The position numbers were made by a program, and so were the translations under genes. A DNA stretch of 64,000 nt from Cordia subcordata (taxonomy: Eukaryota > Streptophyta > Magnoliopsida > Boraginales > Cordiaceae): NCBI GenBank assembly GCA_028554755.1, contig JAPTOF010000006.1:4768501-4832500 (forward strand), given 5' to 3'. Positions 41,679 to 52,835 of the stretch are shown here, piece after piece. The notes beneath the pieces were generated by a model that did not search any database, had not been told where the DNA came from, and saw only the letters and a program-made list of their open reading frames with translations. The first letter of the stretch is position 1. Each line of letters opens with the position of its first letter.

Positions 41679-41880
41679 GTGGTTGACCTAGAGAGAGAGC
41701 GAGCGGCGGAGGACGGAAGCGTTAGGTGTGGGGGGCGGGGGGTATTGAGGGGAGCCAAGAGAGAGGGGCGATAGGGAAAGAGAGGGTTTGGTTTAGGTGC
41801 GATCTGTGCTCTTTATTTGGTTTGGTGAGGGGAAATTTCGACGGTGGTGATTAATTGGTGATGTGAGAAAGGGAGCTTGA

Positions 41881-41898
41881 GAATTTTCTAGAATTTTC
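41881..41898 (-). promoter_or_regulatory. perfect heat-shock element upstream of DnaJ
   Basis: The sequence fits GAANNTTCNNGAANNTTC exactly: four contiguous alternating GAA/TTC pentamers, the ideal HSF trimer site. It is about 355 bp before the DnaJ ATG. A weak AATAAAG TATA-like box near 41812-41818 lies between it and the leader. Nearest-gene logic assigns it to DnaJ; the other neighbour is nearly 6 kb away. Confidence 0.85.
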
Positions 41899-44323
41899 TA
41901 GTAGGATTTCTATTGGTCAGTTAGGGCTGTCCTTTTTATACAATTTTTAGCCTCACCCAGTCATAATAACAATAATAGATATACTTTTACAAAAAAAAAA
42001 ATTATGAAATAAATAAAGAAAAGTAATGAATGGATGAATTGGTTGAGAAATGAGTTACGACGATATTTAATTTGGTAGTAATTTTTTATCTTTTACTAAT
42101 CAGGAACCTTCATATAACAAGTATTTTTTTTATTTGTTTTTACTCATTTGAAACATATAATTATGGTACATTTATATGATAAGTTTGAATTTAATTAGTT
42201 TCTTGTCACAAAAATTAATAATCCATTTTTGCTATTTTCATTTTTATTTTCTCGTTTTTTCTTTCTTTTTTCTAATGTGCGTTGCGTGGCGATAAGTTTT
42301 TGGCCAAAAAAAAAAGGTTATGTGTAGCTGTGTTTGCACACAATGTGAACCCCTCCAAGATGTTTGACCCAGAAAAGGAAAAGCCTCCAAGATGGGTCCC
42401 GATATAACATTATGTGGAACTGAGTTGGCTCTTTCCAGCATGATGTTTGACAACAAAATAATTTCGCAGAAAATGAATTTACTTCATCTCAAATCCTTAT
42501 TTCCCCTTTACAAATAGTTTTTAAACGTTTATATGTTTTAGATACTAGAATTGAACTTTGGCCCAAAGTCCACTATCACCTGGGCATTTTCCTTTAATGT
42601 TGCTATTCGATTTTACTTCATTCTCAATTATTTTAAAACATTCATTTTATTCTTTAATGTTTTGTAAAGTTGTTCAAATTAATCTCCATTATTTCAAAAT
42701 AGTTATACTAATTCTTAATATTTTATAAACTTATTCAAACTGATTTCCTTCTTAACTTTATAATTTAAATATTTTAAAATAATAGCAATTAATTTTATTT
42801 TTTTTTTAAATAACAGTGGAGCAGTGGCTCTTGTGAGTGATGGGTGTGTCTTCTTGGGTCTGGGCTAGGTATAAGTTCTGTTGGATCACCGAGGGAATGC
42901 TTTGGGCTACTTTCTTTTGGAATGTAGTCTTCCGTTGCATGTTGTGTTGGGTTTTGGCTACCAGTCAGGTTTTGTCTTCTTGGGCTTTGAGCTCGGTTAT
43001 GGCCTTTTTTCTGGCCCATTCATTTCAGTCGTGTGTCTTATTTGAAATTTCCTGTCATTAATGAATTTTTTTTTTTGCCTAAAAAATAGCTTTAAAAAAT
43101 AACATAACGAATAAAGTGATTGATTGTTTAGAAATGAAAGAATGGTTGTAACTAAAGCATAATTTTTCTCAGTGAACAAAAAAAGAAAATACCGAATTGA
43201 CTGCAAACAAAATGAGACGTAAACTTTACGAGCATGTGACACCTCTAATTTTACCGATTCTTTTTTTTTTTTAATTTTCAGACGATAACTTCAACGAAGG
43301 CAGCTTTAGATACTTATATGCGAACTCTGCTCAAGCACATTGTAATAATCAGAAATGGATGCTGGATGATTGGGGGGCCTGCTAAGCAACATACAATGGA
43401 GGGTCAAAGATAGGCAAGACTAACTTCCCCTTTTTTCCTAATGTACTCCAAAAATTGAATCAAAAAATCGAAGTTGCAAAAAATAAATTTGGATTTTAAG
43501 TTAAAAGCTCAAATCAGCCTTTTTATTTGACCCTAAAAAGAAAAAGGTTACTGCTACCAAGAGAACATCACGTGTACTTATTTGCAAATTGTGGTCCACT
43601 GCATAAGATTGGCATTCACGAGCAAGCTGCAGGCGTATCTTTGGGTTTCTACTTTGAACTTTGAAGCACTCAAATGTTTTTTTATTTTTTTTTAATAACA
43701 AATATTTATATTAACATCAATAAAAATACAAGATATAAAAAGAAAAAATAGTATATAAGCAAAAGTGATATTAAAAAATGTGTACAAGCCTACTGAAAAA
43801 AAAGTCTATCATAGTTACACGAAAAAACCCAATTTGTTACATGATTATTATGACCATAGTTTATATAATTAAAATCGAAAGCTGGAGAAGAATTTTTGAC
43901 CAGCAGACACACGTGTGACTGACGAATCTATGTATTCTAAAATTTGAAGCCAAGTTGAAGTACATTCATGGATTGCGTGCTGTCATGAGGCCGTGTCAAG
44001 CGGAGCATGTTGTAAGATAGGGTTAGCTCACGAGGCTGTGTCGGTGAATTCTTTTTATCAGCTCCATTTTTTTTAATGTGCGAAAGAAACAAAGAAGTTG
44101 GTCCATCTTCCAGGTTTAGCCGTTTAGCAGCTAGACTTTTATTTCCGCCCATGATTTAATCAGAATCCACATTGAAAAGGAAAAAAGAGAGATTTTTTTA
44201 GTCAATTGGAACACCGGGCAAATTTTTTACACCGCCCCCCCCCCCCCCAAAAAAAAAAAAACACCGTGTAAATTTTTTTTTCTTGCAGTCAAAAATTAAG
44301 AAATTCATTAACAGTGAAAATTA

Positions 44324-44525
44324 GGGTCTGTTTGGATTGACTTTTAAAAAAAAAATACTTTTTTTTAATTTACATTAAATTTGTAATAATATTTGATTTG
44401 TTTGTCAAAAAAATTAAAACTCTGAAAAAAAAACTTAAATACAACTTTTTTTAGAAGTCAAAACTTTTAGCTTTAAAAAAAATTATTTTTAAAAAACTGT
44501 TAAGAAAAGCCATCCAAACGGGCTC
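44324..44525. mobile_element. Tourist-like MITE (PIF/Harbinger type), copy 1
   Basis: The left end GGGTCTGTTTGGATTGACTT mirrors the right end AAAAGCCATCCAAACGGGCTC (inverse GAGCCCGTTTGGATGGCTTT). TTA flanks both sides (44321-44323 and 44526-44528), the target duplication typical of PIF/Harbinger. The interior is AT-rich with no coding capacity. Length 202 bp. Confidence 0.8.
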
Positions 44526-44563
44526 TTAACCAATCCTGTAGCGATAGTGATTAGTAAGGCTAA

Positions 44564-44783
44564 GGGCTCATTTGGATTGGCTTATTTTTTTTTAAAGCAC
44601 TTTTTTAACGGTGCTTTTTTACGAAGATAAAAATTTTTGGCTTTCTGAGAAAAGCTATAAATAAGTTTTTTTCAAAGTTTTAGCTTTTTTTAGAAACCAA
44701 ACCAAATAGTTATTATAAAAATGAATAAACTTTGTTTAGAAAAAAGTGTTTTTTCCTTAAAGAAAAGCAATCCAAGAAGATCC
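44564..44783. mobile_element. Tourist-like MITE, copy 2
   Basis: The left end GGGCTCATTTGGATTGGCTT mirrors the right end AAGCAATCCAAGAAGATCC (inverse GGATCTTCTTGGATTGCTT). TAA flanks both sides (44561-44563 and 44784-44786). Length 220 bp. It lies only 35 bp from copy 1 and shares the terminal motif but differs internally. Confidence 0.78.
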
Positions 44784-47700
44784 TAAATCTAACAGATTAC
44801 TTATTTTCCTCTCTATATAGGGGTTTTAATTTATTTTTTAATATTTGGGGATTTCCTATTTTAATTTTGCTCAATTATCTTTCCTACTTTGTGAATGAAA
44901 CTCTTATTGACAAACTTCTTATTTTAGTTTTAATCCAACAACATCCTTATTTTAAGAAATCCTTATTTTTATGTCACTCCTTTATTTTACGGAGCCTTTT
45001 GGAGAAGACCTAAGTATAATAATTTTAAGGTCAAGTAAGTTAATGCAACTCGTTCATATAGCATCTTTCAGTTTTTGTTATTGAAGTTCCTTTTTTTTTT
45101 GGGGAAATTTTTCATCCAATCGACTGTTATTGGTTATGTACCTCAGCACGTAGCATGTACATGCCAAGTGTGTGGTAGTTAATTAGGTCACTTATGCAAT
45201 TATGATAAATTTCTTATTTTTGGTTTTGACTTGTACTCTTTTTTTCCCCTAGAGTTAGGCTTACTTGTTCAAAAAACTTTCTTTTCTTTATACTTCTTTT
45301 GATGCTTATACAAAATACTTTATCATTCTTAACGAAAAAGTAACCCAATCAACACTAAACAGGTCTAATCTATCATTTTTATCGAAAAAAAGCAAAAGAA
45401 AAATAAGTTAATATGTGTTCAATATAAAATATTATGAATTATTATTTGATTAATTCTTCATATTAAAATAATTATGACGAATCTTGTCCATCACACGAGC
45501 TCAATTCCTTTTGAAATTTCCATACTCGTAGACACAGCCCCGATCGTACTAAATTAGTTTAGAGATATATATGCACCACCAAGAAGCACACAATTTCAAC
45601 ACCATACCACTCAAGAGTCCTTTTCCTTTTCTATATTTTTCAATTGTTCATAATTTTGGTCTTCGATTAAACAAAAGATTTAGTTCATCTTAAATTATTA
45701 GGGGTCTGAAAGTGATGTCTCGCCTTTTGCAAACATTTTAGTAGATTTCTCGGGGCAAGATGGCGTGACCGTATAATATTATATCTGTAGATTTGTTTGC
45801 TTTGATTTTGATGGATTGGATCTCCATACTCCAATGGGGTTTTTATAAAGCCTTTGACTATTTGTGTGATTACGTTAACCGAAAAAATACAACCGTGAAA
45901 AATTATATAATTACTTTGGTTATTAATTTTTTAATCAATATTATTGTAACATTATAAAAGATTATAAATAATTTTATGTAACGCAATGATAAAGATATAT
46001 ATTTTGTCAGGTAGATTTGATGTTTTCAAACAAACTTTGATGCGCACATAAAAAGACAAAAAAAAAATTGGTTGGAATTGCTTACCTAAAATCGAATAGT
46101 GAAACTTATGATAGTAACCATAACACATGTACTCAAGCAATTAATTTGATTATTCATTCTTCTTCTTTTTGGTTAAAATGATAAATGAAAAAGGATATGA
46201 ATCGATTGAGTAACAACTAGATCAAGAAAACATTGAGCCACCATGCGGGGATGGCAATTGGGATAAAAAGAAATGTTAATGTTTATCTCCATTGTTTGTT
46301 TAATCTTTGACGTCAGAAATATGAATTGATACGGAAAAGAAAGCGAATAGTTTAATATATAAATGGCTAACTTTAATTTATATTTTGGGTTATGCTGTGG
46401 CACACAGTGGATGACTTGGATTGAATGTTTTGATTTTTTTTTTTTTGTCAATGAATTTTTTACCATATAGAATAATAACCATAGACTCTTTTTTTTTTTT
46501 TAATAAAAAAAGGATAGTTTTTTAATGGATTCTTATTGATCATATGGTACAAGTTTCTATACAAGAAATTGCAAAATTAGCTTGTAGAGTTTTGAAATAA
46601 TCGTGATTAAAAATGTTTACTAATTTCTTCAAAATAATTCAATTGGAATTATGACGTTTCTAATATGTTTCATCCCAAAAGCATGTCCGCAAACTTGGGC
46701 ATGCCGGATTTTAATTGTTTTACTAACTAAACTCGAGAAAGTTGGGTTAATAAATTACACTTATCTTAAAGTTTAAATAATAAAAATGTCAATTCTAGTA
46801 CGTGTGGCGATTGATAATTGACAATGTTTTGACACAATTATTAATCATTTTAAATAAAAAGAAAAAATTATGAGACTACTAAAATGAACCTCCACACCAC
46901 GGCCTCTAGCTTCTATTGTTCCAAAAGGAAAAGCATATTCATAATCCTATTTTGATGGATCAAGGTGGTATATCAACTAAGCATATTTGTATTTTTTTAG
47001 AAAAGAAAAGATTTGATACTTTTACAAATTTATTATCACATAACTTGGTATTACAATAAAAAATGGACAATTATTGATTTTAAATTATTTCATTACAATT
47101 AAATAAATAATTTTGTTATTGTTAAATTTTCTCAAACACCAAAAAAAAAAAAAGAAAAAAGAAAGAGGCTGATAGGCCCATTCCTCCATCCTTTTCCAAC
47201 TCGGATTGAAATAAATATTTCCAAACCACATTAAAATTAAAACTAATATCGTCGGGCCGATAACAATGAAAGGAAAGCCCTTTAAGCGTGTACATTTTTT
47301 TAAATTCAAACTTGTGATTTTCTTCAACGAGCAAAGAGCAGTAAAAAAAGGGGCCCTTCATTCAAAAACGTTTTCAAAATTCAAACTTGTAATTTCCTCT
47401 GTATACAGTACAAGAATAATATCATTATCACCTAATTCAACAACTTGTTGGCATCGTTTTCCTTTTCCCCTTCCCATTCCAATAGTGAAATAGACCCCGA
47501 AACCGCACCCGCCACCTAATTCTAACGTCCTCCTCTCCATCGTCTCCCTATTTATTACATTTCCACTCCATCCACTTCGCTTCCTTCTAAACTCGTCCAC
47601 TTACACATACATATTCATAGATATACACACATTCACACACGCCACGTTTGATCTTTAAGACATTATCCATTCGGCACATCCTACAAAAAATCACAAAAAT

Positions 47701-47795
47701 CTGCCCATATTACAAACCCCAGAATTTAATTTCATTCATCGTTTGGTATTAAGTTAAATAGTCACTTGTAAAAATCTTTATAGTCTTTATTAGTA

Positions 47796-48905
47796 ATGTT
47801 TAAGACACCATTTGTTCTATCTTTTGCTCTCTTGATCTCGTTTCCTTTCCTTTTCCTCTTCGCACAGAGAATTTTACCGCCAAAAGACGTCGAGATTTCG
47901 CCGCTGGATGAGCTTGACGACCTCGCCCTCTTCCGCCGCGCAACGCTTGCCTCCTTACGACCATCTCATTATCACCACCGCCACCACCGTCGTCACCATT
48001 CCACCTCCGCCGTGTTGCGCCTCGGCACCACCAAGCCTCGTCCCAAAATCGCTTTCCTCTTCCTGACAAATTCCGATCTCCATTTCGCGCCTCTCTGGGA
48101 AAAGTTCTTCGCGAATAGATCGGAGCTCTTCAACATTTACATCCACGCCGATCCATCTGTGAAGATCGGCCCACCTGGCGGCGTTTTTCAAGGCCGTTTC
48201 GTTGCCTCTAAACGCACCCAACGCGCCTCCCCTACTCTCATCTCCGCCGCTCGCCGCCTCCTCGCCTCCGCCCTCCTCGACGACCCCTTTAACTCCTATT
48301 TCGCCGTCGTCTCCCAGCACTGCATCCCTCTCCACTCCTTCGACTACGTCTACAATTCCCTCTTCCCCACCCCTTTAACTGAGTCAACTCGGTCCGACCC
48401 CTCCGAGTCGACTCCGTTCCCACCTCACCGCAGCTTCATCGAGATATTGTCCGGCGAGCCCCACTTGTGGGACAGGTACACCGCCAGGGGAAAAGACGTG
48501 ATGCTACCCGAAGTCACGTTCGATAAGTTCCGGGTCGGGTCACAGTTCTTCGTGCTCACCCGGCCGCATGCTTTGTTGGTGATCAATGAGAGGAGGCTTT
48601 GGAGGAAGTTTAGATTGCCTTGTTTGAATAAAGATTCTTGTTACCCGGAAGAGCATTATTTCCCGACTCTTTTGTCAATGGAGGACCCGAATGGTTGCAC
48701 CCTTTTCACGATGACTCGGGTCAACTGGACTGGCAGCACGGGTGGGCACCCGCATACTTATCACCAGGTCGAGGTCTCGCCTGAGCTTATTCACAACCTT
48801 AGGGCATCCAACACTACTCATCCATTTATGTTCGCCCGAAAATTCTCGCCGGATTGTTTGAAGCCATTGCTGGCAATGGTAGAAAAGGTCATTTTCCGGG
48901 ATTGA
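47796..48905 (+). CDS. GT14/DUF266-type (core-2/I-branching-like) glycosyltransferase (369 aa)
   Basis: Type II Golgi membrane protein. Single coding exon. An N-terminal signal anchor (about residues 5-24, VLSFALLISFPFLFLFAQ) precedes a His/Arg-rich stem (HYHHRHHRRHH). The catalytic domain has KIAFLFLTNSDLHFAPLWEKFF, then LFNIYIHADPS, KRTQRASPTLISAARRLLAS and FAVVSQHCIPLHSFDYVYN. Further on come SFIEIL, GSQFFVLTRPHALLV, CYPEEHYFPTLL and VNWTGSTGGHPHTY. These match the plant branch of the core-2/I family (Pfam Branch, formerly DUF266). Members are linked to arabinogalactan and wall glycan synthesis, but donor and acceptor cannot be told from sequence. The length is normal for the intron-poor plant subgroup. 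An apparent 3'UTR intron follows the stop. Confidence 0.9.
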   Translation: MFKTPFVLSFALLISFPFLFLFAQRILPPKDVEISPLDELDDLALFRRATLASLRPSHYHHRHHRRHHSTSAVLRLGTTKPRPKIAFLFLTNSDLHFAPLWEKFFANRSELFNIYIHADPSVKIGPPGGVFQGRFVASKRTQRASPTLISAARRLLASALLDDPFNSYFAVVSQHCIPLHSFDYVYNSLFPTPLTESTRSDPSESTPFPPHRSFIEILSGEPHLWDRYTARGKDVMLPEVTFDKFRVGSQFFVLTRPHALLVINERRLWRKFRLPCLNKDSCYPEEHYFPTLLSMEDPNGCTLFTMTRVNWTGSTGGHPHTYHQVEVSPELIHNLRASNTTHPFMFARKFSPDCLKPLLAMVEKVIFRD

Positions 48906-48915
48906 TTCGGGTCGG

Positions 48916-49767
48916 GTAAGCATGTTCTGTTCTCTCTCACCTGTTTTGATATTCAAGTTCAAGTTTTTCTCTTGAAAAACAAAAATAGTTAATTACGTCT
49001 TTATGTTACTTGATGTTAATGGCGGTTAAATGGAAGTGAGTCCGGCCAAAAAAAAAAAAAAAGGAAAAAGAATGAGGTGAGTTAATTCAGTGAGTGTTGA
49101 GGTCTGAGTTGACTCAGTTGGATTATGCATTAGAAGCGGTGATTCATTCATTTCAGTTGGTTGATGATAAAAAAAAAAAAAATTGTCGCCGGAAAAGAGT
49201 GTTGCAGGTCTAATTTTAGATATAGTTAATGACACGTGGGCCTTTCCCATTGGTACTCATTTTGTGGGTGTCCTGAAAATCCAATTTGAGGGGAATTTGG
49301 ATTTTGGTCTCCTAAGTTGTCTAATATAAATCAAGATTTAACGTTCTGTTTGGTTTAATTGTGATATTTCAGTTATGAAGTTGTAAAGCTTTTAGAATTA
49401 GAATTTTGAGTAGAAGTACTGTTGAATAAAAACCGTTTATCATTCGGCTTTATATTTTAGTAGTTAGATTTTTAATTTTAAAATTATAGAATAGTATTTT
49501 TTAGAGAAAAGAATAATTTTTCATATAAAGTAAAAATAACTTTTTAAAAGTCTTTTCTGAAAATCTTTAATTAGAGCTTTTGTTTTTTCAAATGGTTTTT
49601 TCAATGGACTAAACAAAGTTACTTTTAGTTTTTAAATTTATAGAAAATACTTTCGAATGTTTAAAAGTTAGACCCGACCGACTCTAAGGCAATAATCTAA
49701 TTCCTTTCCTTTGTTGGGAGGTATGGTAATATTATTACTAACGTGAAATTTTGTGTTGGTTTTTCAG
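48916..49767 (+). other. apparent 3'UTR intron of the GT14 gene
   Basis: A good donor (CGG|GTAAGC) starts ten bases after the stop codon (48903-48905), and a strong acceptor (GGTTTTTCAG) ends at 49767. The interior is T-rich, with sequence resembling a diverged MITE around 49342-49625. The junction is under 50 nt from the stop, so it should not trigger nonsense-mediated decay. Inferred from splice consensus. Confidence 0.5.
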
Positions 49768-50499
49768 GCATGCAGAATATCATTTGCAACACTTTTAGGG
49801 AAATAATGATGGTAAGGCGCAAGCCAAGACCAACAGGGTTTGATTTGGAGCCCACCTAGGTGTGGTATGCGTAACACAGTGGGTGTGAAGTTGTGATAAA
49901 AGTCTTTTATTTCACTAGAGAGGGTGGTGGTCCATAATAACTTAGGACGGAGCGGGGTTTAGAGCGGAGTTCAGGCGGAAAAGCAGAAAGTAGCAAAGGG
50001 CTCGCTGTTTTTCTTCCCCTTAAAATCTTCTTTTTCGATAAGGACAGAAAAAGGGTCTCCCATTTGCCCCTCCAATCAGCTTATGTTTTGTAATTGTGTT
50101 TACCGGCCCGCTTGGCGCTGTTTAATTTGAGTGCTTATAAGTACTTTTTATTATACAAATAGAAAAACAATGAAAAATAGCCCCGTATTTCTTGTGAGTA
50201 CCATAAAACAAGATAAAGAATAGATAACATTTTCTGTTTCTTTTTTTTTTTTCCTTTTAAATTTTGTTTGTCAAAGTATGAATTAATCAAAAGAAGAAAT
50301 ACATTGCTGGATACAGTTAGCCTTAATTAATTGGTAATATTTTCAAGTCTAACTCTCGTGGCAAACCAATCCAGCAAATTTATTAAGCTGGCGCAGTGGC
50401 GCTGCCTGTTGGGCCGGCTCCACCGTGCACCACGTACATTACTAAATATCAAAAGCCCAAACCAGACATGGCTGGTTTATTTTACTCGCCAAAGGGGGG

Positions 50500-50692
50500 A
50501 AATTTATATCATGTACCTGCAGGTATACAGCATAAGGTGTTCCGTTGAATAAATATTTATGGAGTACTGAATAAATAGTTGTGACATACTGGACAAACAA
50601 TCGTTGAACAAATAGTTGTGGGGTACTGAATAAATAGACAAATACACCTTATAAGGTGTACTTGCAGGTGTGTGTGTGATATAATTTGCACC
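50500..50692. mobile_element. MITE-like element with about 40-bp terminal inverted repeats
   Basis: The left end (AAATTTATATCA...ACCTGCAGGTA...ATAAGGTGT) mirrors the right end (ACACCTTATAAGGTGTACTTGCAGGT...TGATATAATTTG). Between them are direct repeats of TACTGAATAAATAG. About 193 bp, no coding capacity. Superfamily is uncertain because no clear target duplication was seen. Confidence 0.65.
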
Positions 50693-51066
50693 ATATGAAG
50701 CTTGGGATGTTCATGGACACAACACCAAATGAGTTTACGTGTTGGGCTAGAGAGTTGCAGCCTTCATTGACGTCGCGAAATTCTTTATAGTATGTTTATA
50801 CATTTTGTGTACAAAGTTATCTTGCGCAATTTAGTTTTCGCATCACCGGTAGTCCAAAATATTTTAGGTCTACCGCTGTTCGGACCGAAGAGTTTACACA
50901 TTCTGAATCTCAGCAATTCTGCAATTTGAGGTCCACTTTCAGAAACTGGGCTTCTAGTAGGTTCATTATGATCAGCCCAATAAGCAGACGAGATTCTCAC
51001 TGGGTCATGTAAACCACTTGATTCGACCAAAATAAAAAAGTAAACAAATTATATGGAAAAGCCCAC

Positions 51067-51238
51067 GGGACTTGTTTGGATTGCCTTTTAACCAACACTT
51101 TTTAGGTCAAATGTCTAGCTTCTCCAAAAAAAAAAAAACTTCAGTGTTTCAGCTTTCTCTTGTTTTAAAGTGAAAAATGCAAATATTTATAGTAAAACCA
51201 AGATATATTTAAAAAAAAACTCAATTCAAACAGGTCCC
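51067..51238. mobile_element. MITE with GGGACYTGTTTGRATTG ends
   Basis: The left end GGGACTTGTTTGGATTGCC mirrors the right end CTCAATTCAAACAGGTCCC. The interior is AT-rich. Same terminal family as the elements at 44 kb, although a TTA/TAA target duplication is not evident. 172 bp. Confidence 0.72.
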
Positions 51239-52164
51239 AAATCAAAAGATCAAGTGAGGCAAATCGATGACAAATTTGTCTCAGATAGGAGACTTTTGCA
51301 TTGCATTGTTACATGCTCCAAAATGAAAGTACTGCATAACTCATAGTCTAATTTGTGAATTTTAGATGTCCACATCCTACTACGTCATAAGAAATTTTGA
51401 ACTAAAGTTTCAGCAATAAAAAATTTTGCCAAGAGACTTTATGATCTGTAAATTACCAATGCTATTCACTTCCTTCAAGCTCGAGGGAAGCTCGAGGGAT
51501 TTGTAATGATGCACATGATAATGTAATTTGTTGATTGAGTGGCAAAAGAATAGGGTTAATGATAATTTACCTACTAATTGGGTTGTTAATCTTCCATCTC
51601 CATTGAAGATTTTGTTGTTTGTTGATCTTCACCCAAATGAGTGTTACATTAAAGTTATGTAATTTGTCATTTTCTTCAATAGATCATGGCTTTTACTAAC
51701 AAATACATAAATGACAATGTAACATCAAATATGTAAACAAATCATAAATGAGTGATCATGTGACAAATAAAAAAAAAGGTGTAAAAGTGACTAGTTGGTT
51801 GGCCTATCGAAGTCATACATAGAAATATAATAGTTTTGTTTAATCCCGCATTTTGAGAAAGCACTAATCTTTTAAAATCGAAGAACTCACTTTTCTATAA
51901 AACTAAGGATAATTAATGTTTGAAAAATATGCATTTTCTTGTCTTTTCAATCTAAACACACCTAACGTGGGTTTAGACTTCTAAAATGATAAGTCTACTC
52001 GCAAAATTCTGGCCACATATGCCCTTTGTTCGTTGTACGATAAAGATAACAAAGGAACAAAATACTAACCAAACATGATATGTCCACTTCAGTATAGTTT
52101 AGAAAAAATCATAAATGATAACGACTTAGCCTCTACTACTTGTAATAACTCAAATTCAACGACG

Positions 52165-52835
52165 ATTGATCTGTCGCCCTACTATCTGTAATAACTCATA
52201 CCACCTGTAATAACTCAAACCCAACGACTGATCTGCTTTGTCGTCCTACTACCTGTAATAACTCAAACCCAATGACCTTGTCACCCTACTACCCAACGAC
52301 TGATTTGTCTTGTCGCCCTACTATCTATAATAACTCATACCCAACGACTGATCTACAACTGATTTGCCTTGTCGCCCTACTACCTATAATAATTCATACC
52401 CAACGACTGATCTGCCTTGTCGCCCTACTACCTGTAATAATTCATACCACTTGCAATAACTTAAACCCAACGATTGATCTGCCTTGTAGTAGGGACTGAT
52501 CTGCCTTGTCGCCCTACTACCTGTAATAACTCAAACCCAATGACCTTGTCACCCTACTACCCAACGACTGATCTGTCTTGTCGCCCTACTATCTGTAATA
52601 ACTCATACCCAATGACTGATCTACAACTGATTTGCCTTGTCACCTTACTACCTATAATAATTCATACCCAACGACTGATCTAACGATTGATTTGCCTTGT
52701 GGATTTGCCTTGTCACCTTACTGCCTATAATAATTCATACCCAATGACTGATCTAACGATTGATTTGCCTTGTCGCCTTACTATCTGTAATAACTCATAT
52801 CACCTGTAATAACTCAAACCCAACGACTGATCTGC
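52165..52835. repeat. minisatellite with higher-order structure
   Basis: About 670 bp made of variants of CCCTACTACCTGTAATAACT, ACCCAACGACTGATCTGCC and TTGTCGCC. A larger unit repeats with a 268-bp period: CCTGTAATAACTCAAACCCA followed by ATGACCTTGTCACCCTAC occurs at 52252 and 52520. Open frames across it are repeat artefacts. Confidence 0.9.

Larger units (their letters stand above)
41900..47640. other. spacer between divergent DnaJ and GT14 genes
   Basis: About 5.7 kb of AT-rich DNA. A more GC-balanced, G/T-skewed block at 42818-43040 stands out but matches no family I can name. Two MITEs (44324-44783) and C/A homopolymers near 44236-44262 are present. I see no gene. The last few hundred bases before 47796 should contain the GT14 promoter and leader. 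Confidence 0.6.

Noticed and set aside
41936..41943. TATAAAAA box for DnaJ
   Set aside because: It would place transcription start at or before the heat-shock element, which normally lies upstream of the TATA box.
52272..52683. Frames with repeating LICLVALLPIIIHT
   Set aside because: Translations of the minisatellite; the periodicity is that of the DNA repeat.
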